A DNA stretch of 64,000 nt, taken from contig CAWDHI010000005.1 in the NCBI GenBank assembly GCA_963802095.1, positions 62,001 to 126,000 on the forward strand, written 5' to 3'. The stretch comes from CAVVEQ01 sp963802095. Its GTDB lineage: Bacteria > Chloroflexota > Anaerolineae > Anaerolineales > Anaerolineaceae. A program made the translations under genes and the position numbers. The notes beneath the pieces were generated by a model, which saw nothing but the letters and a program-made list of their open reading frames with translations, was not told the origin of the DNA and ran no database searches. This document shows, piece after piece, positions 1-7,059 of this stretch. Positions within the stretch are counted from its first letter, which is position 1. Each line of letters starts with the position of its first letter.

Positions 1-207
1 AGCAGACTGGTGGATTTTCCTAGATATCGCGAAGGTTAATAAGAAAATTATCGCTGTTAAAACAACAGAAACAAGTAATGGTCGGATGATAACGCGCGGA
101 TCAACTTCTTGAAAGTTCACCTGGAAGAGGGAGAGTGATGGGTAACACGCCAGTATTAATGGGTAGAAGGGAAACCTAACCGGATTGATGTTTTTCGAAT
201 TCTTCAT
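1..207 (-). CDS. N-terminal part of a membrane protein, cut by the window edge
   Basis: An open frame of 69 codons runs from an ATG at 207 to the first base of the window. The visible part has a hydrophobic stretch near residues 13-30 (FPFYPLILACYPSLSLF), the phrase VDPRVIIRPLL, and a second membrane segment (VSVVLTAIIFLLTFA). From memory this arrangement resembles the N-terminus of multi-pass sulfatase or phosphotransferase-type envelope proteins, but the catalytic part lies outside the window and the family is not settled. It lies 50 bases downstream of the M20 peptidase gene on the same strand. No strong ribosome binding site is visible. Confidence 0.5.
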   Translation of the reverse strand, partial: MKNSKNINPVRFPFYPLILACYPSLSLFQVNFQEVDPRVIIRPLLVSVVLTAIIFLLTFAISRKIHQSA

Positions 208-256
208 GATCGACTTTGGCGAGAAATTCTATCACACTTGATTAATGACGACTTTT

Positions 257-1717
257 TCACGCGGCCTGGTCCTGCAGCAGGGCGTAAAAAAAACGCGCCA
301 TATTCACCAACCCTTCCACCGAAATGCGCTCGTTCACCCCGTGGATCCCGGACATATCTTCGGGGGTCATTCGCAAAGGGGTGAAGCGGTACACATTATC
401 TGAAACCAGGGTGTAGAAACGGGCATCGGTCATCCCTGCGATCAAGACCGGCACGAGAGGGATTTCACCAAAGATCGCCGCGGCGATCTTTTCAATGGCG
501 CGGTAGGCTTCTGAAGATGCGGGAGATTGGCTGGTGGCTTCCAGGGCGCGTCCTTCCAGCGCCTGGAGCTGGATGGATGGATTGGCGATCACTTTTCGGA
601 CGCGTTCGCAGGCGAAGGCGACGGAATCCCCCGGGAAAAGGCGCAGGTTGAGCAGCGCGGAGGCGGTTTGCGGAAGGGCGTTTTCCTGCACGCCGCCGGA
701 AATGACCGTGGCTGCGCAGGTGGTGCGGATTGAGGCGTTGGCAGCCGGCAGGCGGGAGATAACCCGGGCAGCGAGGCGGGAGAACAGCCAGAGGTTGGCA
801 AAGACCATCTGGTAGAGGAATGGGGCGTTTGATCCCAGCCTGCGGAAAAGTTCGCGCAATTCCTGAGGATGGGCGGGGAAGAGATCCTTCTCCAGCCGGG
901 TGATGGCAACGGCGAGGGTGCCGATGGCAGTGGAGGCAGGCGGCATGGCAGAATGCCCTCCCATGGCCTGGCTGCTGATCTCGAGGGTGAGATAACCCTT
1001 TTCGGCTACTCCGATCAAGCCGGCAGGGATCTTTACCCCCGGAAAAAACCCAGAGACCACCGCGGTGCCTTCATCCAGGACGAACTCCGGGTGAATACCC
1101 TGCGATTTCATCCAGGCGGCGATGCGCGGTGCGCCATAGGTTCCGGATGTTTCTTCATCATGGCCAAAGGCGAGATAGATGGAGCGTGCCGGTTTGAAGC
1201 CGTTCCCAATTAAGTGTTCCACCGCCTGAAGGATGGCGACCACCTGCCCCTTGCAATCCACCGCTCCGCGACCCCAGATGAAACCATCAGCCACCTCACC
1301 TCCAAAGGGAGGATGCTGCCACTCGGCTTCAGTGGAAGGATCCACCGCGACCACATCCAGATGGCCGGTCAGTACGACCGGGTTGAGGTCTGGCGCGGTT
1401 CCTCGCCAGTGGAACAGGAGGCTGGGGGTACCCAGGTCGATGCGTTCCAGGGTGCGATGGACGCGCGGGAAACTTTTTTCCAACTCCAACTTGAGCTGCA
1501 GAAAGGGATGGGGATCAACTTTTTGATGATCGTGATCCGAGACGGTCTTGCAGCGGATGGCAGCAGATAGGGCGCTGGAGATCACATTGGGATAAAAATC
1601 CTCGGCAGGCAGGGGTGCAGGGGTGATCTTCCCCGCGCGGAAGAAGAGTGTGCGAAGCAGGATGAAAGCCACCAGGAAAAGCAGGGTGACGATAAGCAGG
1701 ATGATTGCGGTTGTCAT
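257..1717 (-). CDS. M20 family metallopeptidase (carboxypeptidase S / PM20D1-like)
   Basis: A 486-residue zinc peptidase. Residues 3-26 form one N-terminal membrane anchor, so the catalytic domain probably faces outward. The di-zinc ligands and catalytic residues of the M20 family are visible: GHLDVV (His119, Asp121), GRGAVDCKG (Asp154), HDEETSG (catalytic Glu188 and ligand Glu189), and a C-terminal HGVNE carrying the last His. Between them lies the lid/dimerisation domain. The length and membrane anchor fit the carboxypeptidase S / N-acyl-amino-acid hydrolase branch rather than cytosolic DapE or ArgE. The substrate is probably a peptide or N-acyl amino acid, which cannot be narrowed from sequence. 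It lies 18 bases downstream of the PLD lipoprotein gene on the same strand. Confidence 0.9.
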   Translation of the reverse strand: MTTAIILLIVTLLFLVAFILLRTLFFRAGKITPAPLPAEDFYPNVISSALSAAIRCKTVSDHDHQKVDPHPFLQLKLELEKSFPRVHRTLERIDLGTPSLLFHWRGTAPDLNPVVLTGHLDVVAVDPSTEAEWQHPPFGGEVADGFIWGRGAVDCKGQVVAILQAVEHLIGNGFKPARSIYLAFGHDEETSGTYGAPRIAAWMKSQGIHPEFVLDEGTAVVSGFFPGVKIPAGLIGVAEKGYLTLEISSQAMGGHSAMPPASTAIGTLAVAITRLEKDLFPAHPQELRELFRRLGSNAPFLYQMVFANLWLFSRLAARVISRLPAANASIRTTCAATVISGGVQENALPQTASALLNLRLFPGDSVAFACERVRKVIANPSIQLQALEGRALEATSQSPASSEAYRAIEKIAAAIFGEIPLVPVLIAGMTDARFYTLVSDNVYRFTPLRMTPEDMSGIHGVNERISVEGLVNMARFFYALLQDQAA

Positions 1718-1735
1718 AATTGTTCCTCCCGTTTT

Positions 1736-2785
1736 TCAGGGTTTCCCTTTCTCGAAGACATTTGTAAATTCAGTTTCAAAAAGAGCCGCCAGGTGCGGGT
1801 CGTAAATGATCATAACGTTTTCGTCATTGCGCTCATCGGCTGCCCGGGTGAAGTTGTAGGAACCTATCACCACGATCTCCCCGTCGATGATCATCAATTT
1901 TTCGTGCATCAAAGCCGGGTTGCCATCCAGGCGGATATCCATCCCTGCGCGCCGGAAGCGATCGTATTCTGTGCCGGTGCTGCCGGGCAGCATTTCCCCT
2001 TCAAAAACGCCACGCACATCCATGCCGGAGGCGTGCTTATCCAGCAGAGTCTGCCCAAGTTCATCCAGGGTGAAGGTAAAGGCCAGGAAATGAATACTGG
2101 AATCCGCTTCGCTGGTTAGCGCGAGAAGTTTATCCTCCACCTGGTCCTCCGGGGAGAATAGAACCTCAACAGTGCTGCCTTCAATTTCAAACGGGTTCGC
2201 GCCCGTAGGCTGCAGATCGTCCGAACCGAATATCCCACTCTCGAACATGCTGTTGAATTCATACCGGTAAACCTTTGCCAGGCGCGGGTCTTCCACCCGA
2301 ACGAGGTAGTTGTTATCCGAACCCAGGCCGTTTTCGGTGAAATTGGCAGAACCGGTGAGCAGCTCCACCCCATCCACTACCATGAACTTGTTATGCATCA
2401 GGCTGGACTGCTCATCCCCGTGGATAGGGATCCCGGCGGCGAGGAGGCGGCGGGGGATCTCCTTCTCCAGGTTATCGCTTTCCATCACGACCCGAACCTC
2501 CACGCCATTCTCCCGTGCGCGGAGCAGGGCATTGGCAATGCGCGGATCGTTGAGATTGTAAATGGCAAGGTCAATAGCGCGCTGGGCGGAGCCGATGCTG
2601 CTCAAAACTGCCTCCAAAGGCTCTTCGCCGGGACGGGAGTTATCCGGGTCGGTGAACCAAACCTGGATGGCGGAGGGTTCAACGGAAGGGCTGGCTGATC
2701 CCGGGCTTACTTCTGCTGGAGGAACCGGGGCGATGCCAGGATGCGGGGTGCAGCCAAACAGGAGCGGGATGACAAGAATTGCCAA
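1736..2785 (-). CDS. Phospholipase D-like lipoprotein with two HKD motifs
   Basis: About 349 residues with a lipobox (LLFGC) close to the N-terminus, so probably a surface-anchored lipoprotein. Both HxKxxxxD motifs of the PLD superfamily are present: HNKFMVVDG followed by GSANFTENG, and HEKLMIIDG followed by GSYNFT. This fits the bacterial PLD nuclease/phospholipase group (Nuc-like duplicated fold). The start is uncertain: the open frame begins at TTG 2785, which gives a very short signal peptide without an Arg/Lys n-region. An ATG at 2836 in another frame encodes MKSLQTFLTL, so a small frameshift near 2,800 may have split the true leader. A -10 box (TATAAT, minus strand, 2855-2860) fits transcription starting just before 2836. 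Confidence 0.85.
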   Translation of the reverse strand: MAILVIPLLFGCTPHPGIAPVPPAEVSPGSASPSVEPSAIQVWFTDPDNSRPGEEPLEAVLSSIGSAQRAIDLAIYNLNDPRIANALLRARENGVEVRVVMESDNLEKEIPRRLLAAGIPIHGDEQSSLMHNKFMVVDGVELLTGSANFTENGLGSDNNYLVRVEDPRLAKVYRYEFNSMFESGIFGSDDLQPTGANPFEIEGSTVEVLFSPEDQVEDKLLALTSEADSSIHFLAFTFTLDELGQTLLDKHASGMDVRGVFEGEMLPGSTGTEYDRFRRAGMDIRLDGNPALMHEKLMIIDGEIVVIGSYNFTRAADERNDENVMIIYDPHLAALFETEFTNVFEKGKP

Positions 2786-2923
2786 TAGGCGGCTGCGCTG
2801 GGTCGGAGGGTCAGGAAGGTTTGGAGCGATTTCATCGTTATTGATGGCAGCAGATTATAGCATCCCAGAGGTACTTATCCCCGGGGTGGGTTGTTGTACT
2901 GTAATTTTAGTGCAATCCTTCAC

Positions 2924-2952
2924 TTGTGAGTCCACTTATGTCGGGCTACACT
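2924..2952 (+). promoter_or_regulatory. Sigma-70-type promoter of the TerC gene
   Basis: TTGTGA (2924-2929), a spacer of 17 bases, then TACACT (2947-2952). It lies 33 bases before the ATG at 2986, in the gap between divergent genes. Confidence 0.55.
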
Positions 2953-2985
2953 GAGATGGTTTTTTGGGAAAGGGAATAAAAAGTC

Positions 2986-3855
2986 ATGGATATCTCGATC
3001 ATTCTAATCATCCTTCAACTAATTCTCCTGGAGGGTCTGCTTTCGATCGATAACGCAGCCGTGCTGGGTACGCTTGTATCCAAGTTGCCGAAGGATGAAC
3101 CGATACCGTGGCCTCGATCTCTGCAGGGGATTGGAAATAAATTACAGCGAACCCTTGGCAACCAGCGCGCAGCAGCGCTCAAAGTGGGGTTGCTCGGGGC
3201 ATACCTTGGCCGGGCGTTGATGCTGATCGCCGCCAGTTATATTATCAAAAACCCGTGGCTGAACGTCGTGGGGGCGCTCTACCTGGTACACCTGGCTTTT
3301 GAGAACCTGGGGATGTCGAACCAGGAAAGCGAGGATGATGAGATCCGCGCCATTAAGCAAGACACTTTCTGGTCAGTGGTGATCTCGGTGGAGCTGGCAG
3401 ACCTGGCGTTCAGCCTGGATAACGTGGTGGCTGCCGTGGGGCTTTCCGATAAACTCTGGGTGGTGCTGGTAGGTGTTTTCATCGGTATCCTGGCCATGCG
3501 ATTTGCCGCCGGGTGGTTTTCCATCCTGGTTGAAAAGGAACCGATCCTGAAACCTGCGGCGTATATCCTGGTGCTGGCCATCGCGATCGAGCTGCTGGTG
3601 CAGCATTTCCTGGGGATCGAGGTATCGGATTTGACCCGCTTTGCCATTACGGTCAGCATCATCCTGTTATCTCTGGCATATGCGCATTTTAAACCGCTGC
3701 AGAAACTGCGATTTGTGCTGGTGTGGCTGGCGCACGGGTTTTCGATCTTCAACGAGCTGCTGGAGTGGATCCTTGCGCCGCTGACGGGTTCGATCCGCCT
3801 AGCGGTGAACCTGGTGAAGCGGGCATTCACAAAACCACAACCCGATATGGAATAA
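2986..3855 (+). CDS. TerC family integral membrane protein
   Basis: A 289-residue multi-pass membrane protein. The two signature repeats of TerC-type proteins, each with an intramembrane S(I/L)DN motif, are present: LLSIDNAAVLG near residue 20 and FSLDNVVAAVG near residue 145. The TerC family is linked to metal-ion (manganese, tellurite) homeostasis, in several bacteria by metalating exported proteins. The substrate here is unknown. It is monocistronic, with its own promoter upstream and a convergent acetyltransferase gene 26 bases downstream. Confidence 0.87.
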   Translation: MDISIILIILQLILLEGLLSIDNAAVLGTLVSKLPKDEPIPWPRSLQGIGNKLQRTLGNQRAAALKVGLLGAYLGRALMLIAASYIIKNPWLNVVGALYLVHLAFENLGMSNQESEDDEIRAIKQDTFWSVVISVELADLAFSLDNVVAAVGLSDKLWVVLVGVFIGILAMRFAAGWFSILVEKEPILKPAAYILVLAIAIELLVQHFLGIEVSDLTRFAITVSIILLSLAYAHFKPLQKLRFVLVWLAHGFSIFNELLEWILAPLTGSIRLAVNLVKRAFTKPQPDME

Positions 3856-3881
3856 GAAAAAAGCCCCGAGTCTTTTTTTGG

Positions 3882-4322
3882 TCAATCCAGGGTCTTGAGC
3901 ATCCAGATCAACTGGAGCTTGCCGAACAGTTTTTTGCCCATCCCCGCCCGTTCATAGCCATATTTTTCATAAACATCCACCGCGGAGGTGCGGGTGAGGG
4001 TACCCATCCGCTTGAAACCCCGCTCGCGGGCGCGTTTTTCCACCGTATCCACCAGGAGCTGGCCGATGCCCTTGCCCTGCTGGTTTTCGCGCACCGCCAG
4101 GTGGGAAAAGCGAGCCAGCCCGGGCTCATCCTCATAGAGCTTGACCACGCCGACGATCTCGCCGGTGCCATCATCGACCGCCATGAAGTGCTCGCTGACC
4201 ACCTCGTAATCGTCCTTTTCGGTGCCCTTTGGAAGCCCGAGCGGCTCGCGCAGCACGTGGTAGCGCAGGGCGTAGTATTCCTTGAATTCCTGCTTGGTGT
4301 GGGGGGTTTTTATGGTGGTCAT
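3882..4322 (-). CDS. GNAT family N-acetyltransferase
   Basis: A 146-residue single-domain acetyltransferase. The acetyl-CoA pyrophosphate-binding motif is visible as NQQGKGIGQLLVD, followed by the helix VEKRARERGF and the typical VYEKYGYERAG segment of motif B. The N-terminus (YALRYHVLREPLGLP) resembles the ElaA/Acg-type subgroup acting on small amines, but the substrate is unknown. A -10 box TATAAT reads on the minus strand at 4343-4348 and GGAGG precedes the ATG at 4322. Confidence 0.85.
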   Translation of the reverse strand: MTTIKTPHTKQEFKEYYALRYHVLREPLGLPKGTEKDDYEVVSEHFMAVDDGTGEIVGVVKLYEDEPGLARFSHLAVRENQQGKGIGQLLVDTVEKRARERGFKRMGTLTRTSAVDVYEKYGYERAGMGKKLFGKLQLIWMLKTLD

Positions 4323-4671
4323 GGCGTGCCTCCGGTGAGTTGATTATAGCATTGCTACCTCTCCCGGTCTTCGACCACCCTCCCTTCGGCTCCACATGGG
4401 AGCGCAGAAATCGCGGAGTGCACAAATCGCGACCCTCCCCAAATACATATCTTCGCAAGCCTTCGCGTGAATAACGCGAAGGCTTGGCGATCTCTTCATC
4501 GACGGCAGAGGTTATCAGTGCGGCGAATATTAATTTCGATTCAATATTGATGGAGACAGATTGCTTCGCCGCGCCGATCTGCGTCAGCGCTCCTCGCAAA
4601 TACCCAAAAAAAACAAGCAGAAAACGGCAATTTTGAACCCCAAAACTGCATAAAACTGCATATTCCCGTGC
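4323..4671. other. Intergenic region before the accessory island
   Basis: About 350 bases with no credible gene. It contains the acetyltransferase promoter at its left end and a perfect 13-bp inverted repeat (4456-4468 with 4474-4486, loop of 5). Neither arm is followed by a T-run, so a terminator is not clear. The sequence changes from a mixed composition to AT-rich toward the promoter at 4672. Confidence 0.5.
4456..4486. repeat. Perfect inverted repeat, 13-bp stem
   Basis: Left arm CAAGCCTTCGCGT and right arm ACGCGAAGGCTTG enclose five bases. It could be a cruciform, protein-binding site or weak bidirectional terminator. No T-run follows on either strand. Confidence 0.6.
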
Positions 4672-4700
4672 TTGATTTTCGGCAGGGGGAGTGGCATAAT
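4672..4700 (+). promoter_or_regulatory. Sigma-70-type promoter driving the accessory island
   Basis: TTGATT (4672-4677), 17 bases, CATAAT (4695-4700). Predicted transcription start is near 4707, directly against the palindrome at 4710-4727 and 35 bases before the GTG start at 4742. Confidence 0.6.
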
Positions 4701-4709
4701 AGAACCGAA

Positions 4710-4727
4710 ATAGAACATATATTCTAT
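4710..4727. promoter_or_regulatory. LexA-like operator palindrome over the transcription start
   Basis: ATAGAACATATATTCTAT is an 18-bp imperfect palindrome with one mismatched pair. Its core GAAC-N4-ATTC resembles the GAAC-N4-GTTC type of SOS box seen in many bacteria. It lies immediately after the predicted start point, a classic repressor position. Whether LexA or a phage repressor binds is inference. Confidence 0.45.
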
Positions 4728-4741
4728 AACGGGAAGACACA

Positions 4742-5032
4742 GTGAGAAAACGGGAGCTTGTGCCGCAAACCATTAATACCCCGCCCGCGCAGCTGGGGCT
4801 GGACCGCGAGATCAACGACCTGCGCGGGCTGATCGAAAAGCTGCAGGGCATGGCGCGGGATGAGGAAAATCTCGACCCCCAGTTCGTGGCCGTGGCCGAT
4901 ACCCTCGGGCGGGTATACACCCAATTGGCCACGCTCATCAAAACCCAGGCGGCCCTCAGGCAGGACCTGGATGTGGCCGCGGCCATCCACCAGGCGGCGG
5001 AGCAGATCCGCTGCGAGCGGGGGTTGAAATAA
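4742..5032 (+). CDS. Small helical protein, first gene of the phage-like island
   Basis: A 96-residue protein starting at GTG with GGGAAG six bases upstream. It is predicted mostly helical: LDREINDLRGLIEKLQGMA and DTLGRVYTQLATLIKTQAAL look like coiled-coil or helix-turn-helix-bundle segments. No cysteine pair or known motif is seen. By position, just before a terminase large-subunit-like gene, it could be a terminase small subunit or a regulatory protein, but this is only context. It is the first gene after the operator. Confidence 0.6.
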   Translation: MRKRELVPQTINTPPAQLGLDREINDLRGLIEKLQGMARDEENLDPQFVAVADTLGRVYTQLATLIKTQAALRQDLDVAAAIHQAAEQIRCERGLK

Positions 5033-5186
5033 TCCCCGCAATCAGCCCGGCAGCCGGATGTTCACAGCCGGATGGTAGCACCGAAGGCGGGAACAACCAC
5101 GCCCGCGGCGCGCGGCTCCAGCAGGAGCCAAATTCAAACGCCACGGCACCCTTCAGGCCGTCCGGCTGCCGGGCTGGCAGAATCCG

Positions 5187-6239
5187 ATGAAAGGAGGCAC
5201 GTTGAGCGAAGCGTTCGTCCCTTCCAAAGAAACGCTGACAGCGGATGCCTGCCTGATCCTGGGCGATGTGCTGGATTTTTCCCGTTTCGGCTTGGGGGTG
5301 ACCCTGCGCACCTACCAGAAGGAGGTGGCGCAGGCGGTGGTGGATTCGGTGCTGCAGTGCCGCGGGCTGGCGCTGGTGGTGATGTTCCCGCGCCAGAGCG
5401 GCAAGAACGAGCTGCAGGCGCAGTTGGAAGCCTACCTGCTCTGCCTGTTTTCCGACCGGGATGCGGAGATCGTCAAGGTCTCGCCCACCTGGAAGCCGCA
5501 ATCGCAGAACGCCATGCGCCGCCTGGAGCGTACCCTCAAGCGCAACCCGCTTACCCGCACGCTCTGGCAGAAGGAAGCCGGCTACATCTACCGGGTGGGC
5601 TCGGCGCGCATCTATTTCCTTTCCGCCGCGCCCGAGAGCAACATCGTGGGCGCCACCGCCTCCACCCTTTTGGAGGTGGATGAAGCCCAGGACGTGCAGC
5701 CCAGTAAGTTCGATAAGGAGGTGGCGCCCATGGCGGCCTCCACCAACGCCACGCGCATCTTCTGGGGCACGGCCTGGACGGGGCAAACGCTGCTGGGGCG
5801 CGAGCTGCGCGCCGCGAAGAGAGCCGAAAAGCGGGATGGCATCCGACGCGTCTTCCGCCTGAGCGGGGAGGATGTGGCCAAAGAGGTGCCGGAATACGGC
5901 AAATTCGTTGCCGAGCAGGTTTCCCGTTTGGGGCGCAGCCACCCGATGGTCTGCACCCAGTATTTCAGCGAGGAGATCACCGCCGAGAGCGGCATGTTCC
6001 CTCCGTGGCGGGTGGCGCTGATGAAGGATGGCTCCGCAATGGCGGTGCCCGTCCCGGTTCCGGGCAGGATCTATGCCTTCCTGCTGGATGTGGCCTGGCA
6101 GGACGAGGGCGCGGTGGGCGATTCCTCCCCGCTGCAGCATGAGCTGGAAAACCCGCGCCGGGATGCCACCGCGCTGACCATCGTGGAGGTGGATCTTTCC
6201 ACCCTGGCAGATGAGCTGATCTGCGGCCCCACCTACCGG
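5187..6239 (+). pseudogene. Truncated phage terminase large subunit-like ATPase
   Basis: About 351 codons of a terminase-type packaging ATPase. Visible are a Walker A-like motif FPRQSGKNE (as in the GRQ-GK terminase type), a Walker B motif TLLEVDEAQD, the coupling motif FWGTAW, and the start of the RuvC-like nuclease domain (YAFLLDVAWQDEGA, then RDATALTIVEVD). The family continues for roughly 100-200 more residues, but after CGPTYR near 6239 the reading frame changes into a different gene. The remaining open frame past this point has the composition of a wrong-frame read. The protein is therefore cut within its nuclease domain. The start ATG 5187 has no strong Shine-Dalgarno sequence just upstream, so an earlier start is possible. 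Confidence 0.7.
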
Positions 6240-6240
6240 G

Positions 6241-6717
6241 CGCGCGCGCGGCGGGGCGGCGACCTGGTACGTCTTCGCCAACCGCACGGCGGGCAGCACC
6301 ACCTTCACCCTCTCGGTGAATACCTCCGGCTCGGAGGGCAGCGACCAGCGCGTGATTGGCGAGGTGAGCTACGACGGCGCCAACATCATCTCGATCAAGG
6401 ACTACTTTGCCAGCCCGCTGGGGGATGCCGACTACTCGAGCGGCTGGTTCGCCGCCGCCTACAACAACACGTATACGAAGGCGCACGGGCTGAACCAGCA
6501 CCCCCGCCTGGTGGTGGTGGAGCATTCGGCCAACGCCGCCGGGACGGGCGAGATCGTGCCGGTGATGGTCAACTCGGCCAGCGCGGTGATGAGCTGCGTG
6601 GGCTACGACGCGGTCAACATCTACATCACCACAGCCAACAATGCCACCAACGGGGTGGTCTTTTCCACCCGCCGGGCCTCGGCGGGTGGCTACCTGCGCA
6701 TCCAGGCCTGGCGGTAA
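6241..6717 (+). pseudogene. C-terminal fragment of a phage tail/structural-type protein
   Basis: A frame with strong coding character runs without an in-frame start from 6241 to the TAA at 6715-6717. It encodes GAATWYVFANRTAGSTT, then a beta-rich stretch with YDGANIISIKDYF, SAGGYLRIQAWR at the end, and many Thr/Asn/Gly residues. This composition resembles the C-terminal domain of tail-fibre or other virion surface proteins, but the exact family is not recognised. It is joined directly, out of frame, to the truncated terminase gene within a GC-only stretch (6240-6260), as expected for a deletion, or a mis-assembly, that removed the genes between them. Confidence 0.5.
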
Positions 6718-6771
6718 CTGTTCAATGGAGGGAAGGGGGACCTCCACCTTACTCATTGAAAGGAGTTTCTT

Positions 6772-7059
6772 ATGGGACGCACACTGCCTTCGATCACGAT
6801 GGCCTTCCTCCAGGAGGAGGAATCCTTCTCGCGCTTCCGCCGGGCGCTGCGGCGCAGCGACCAGATGGCGCTGGATGAGCTCTTCGCCGCCGCGCGCGCT
6901 CACCTGGCCGCGGCCGCCTACGCCGCCAATGCGCTGCCGATGGAGACCTTCCTGCTGGCCATGCTGCTGGAAGAACATAAAGAGGTGCTGCGGCTGCGCA
7001 ACCTGCTGGAACGGCTGGAGGCGCGGATGGATCAACTGGTGCCGGAGCGTGATGGCTGA
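6772..7059 (+). CDS. Small helical protein coupled to the polymerase gene
   Basis: A 95-residue, almost entirely helical protein rich in Ala, Leu, Arg and Glu. The segment LLEEHKEVLRLRNLLERLEARM looks like a C-terminal coiled coil. A clear AAAGGAG lies 8 bases before the ATG at 6772. The stop codon overlaps the start of the polymerase gene (ATG 7052, stop TGA 7057-7059), so the two are probably translationally coupled and may work together. No family is recognised. Confidence 0.65.
   Translation: MGRTLPSITMAFLQEEESFSRFRRALRRSDQMALDELFAAARAHLAAAAYAANALPMETFLLAMLLEEHKEVLRLRNLLERLEARMDQLVPERDG

Noticed and set aside
4171..4986. Minus-strand frame across the intergenic region
   Set aside because: Low-quality composition, overlaps two better genes on both sides, no ribosome binding site.
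5033..5186. A frame before the terminase gene with coding character (STEGGNNHARGARLQQEPN), stop overlapping ATG 5187
   Set aside because: No start codon with a ribosome binding site was found; a small gene is possible but cannot be supported.
6240..6878. Continuation of the terminase frame to 6878
   Set aside because: After 6240 the product becomes Arg/Gly/His-rich and repetitive, typical of a wrong-frame read of GC-rich DNA, while another frame has clear protein character.
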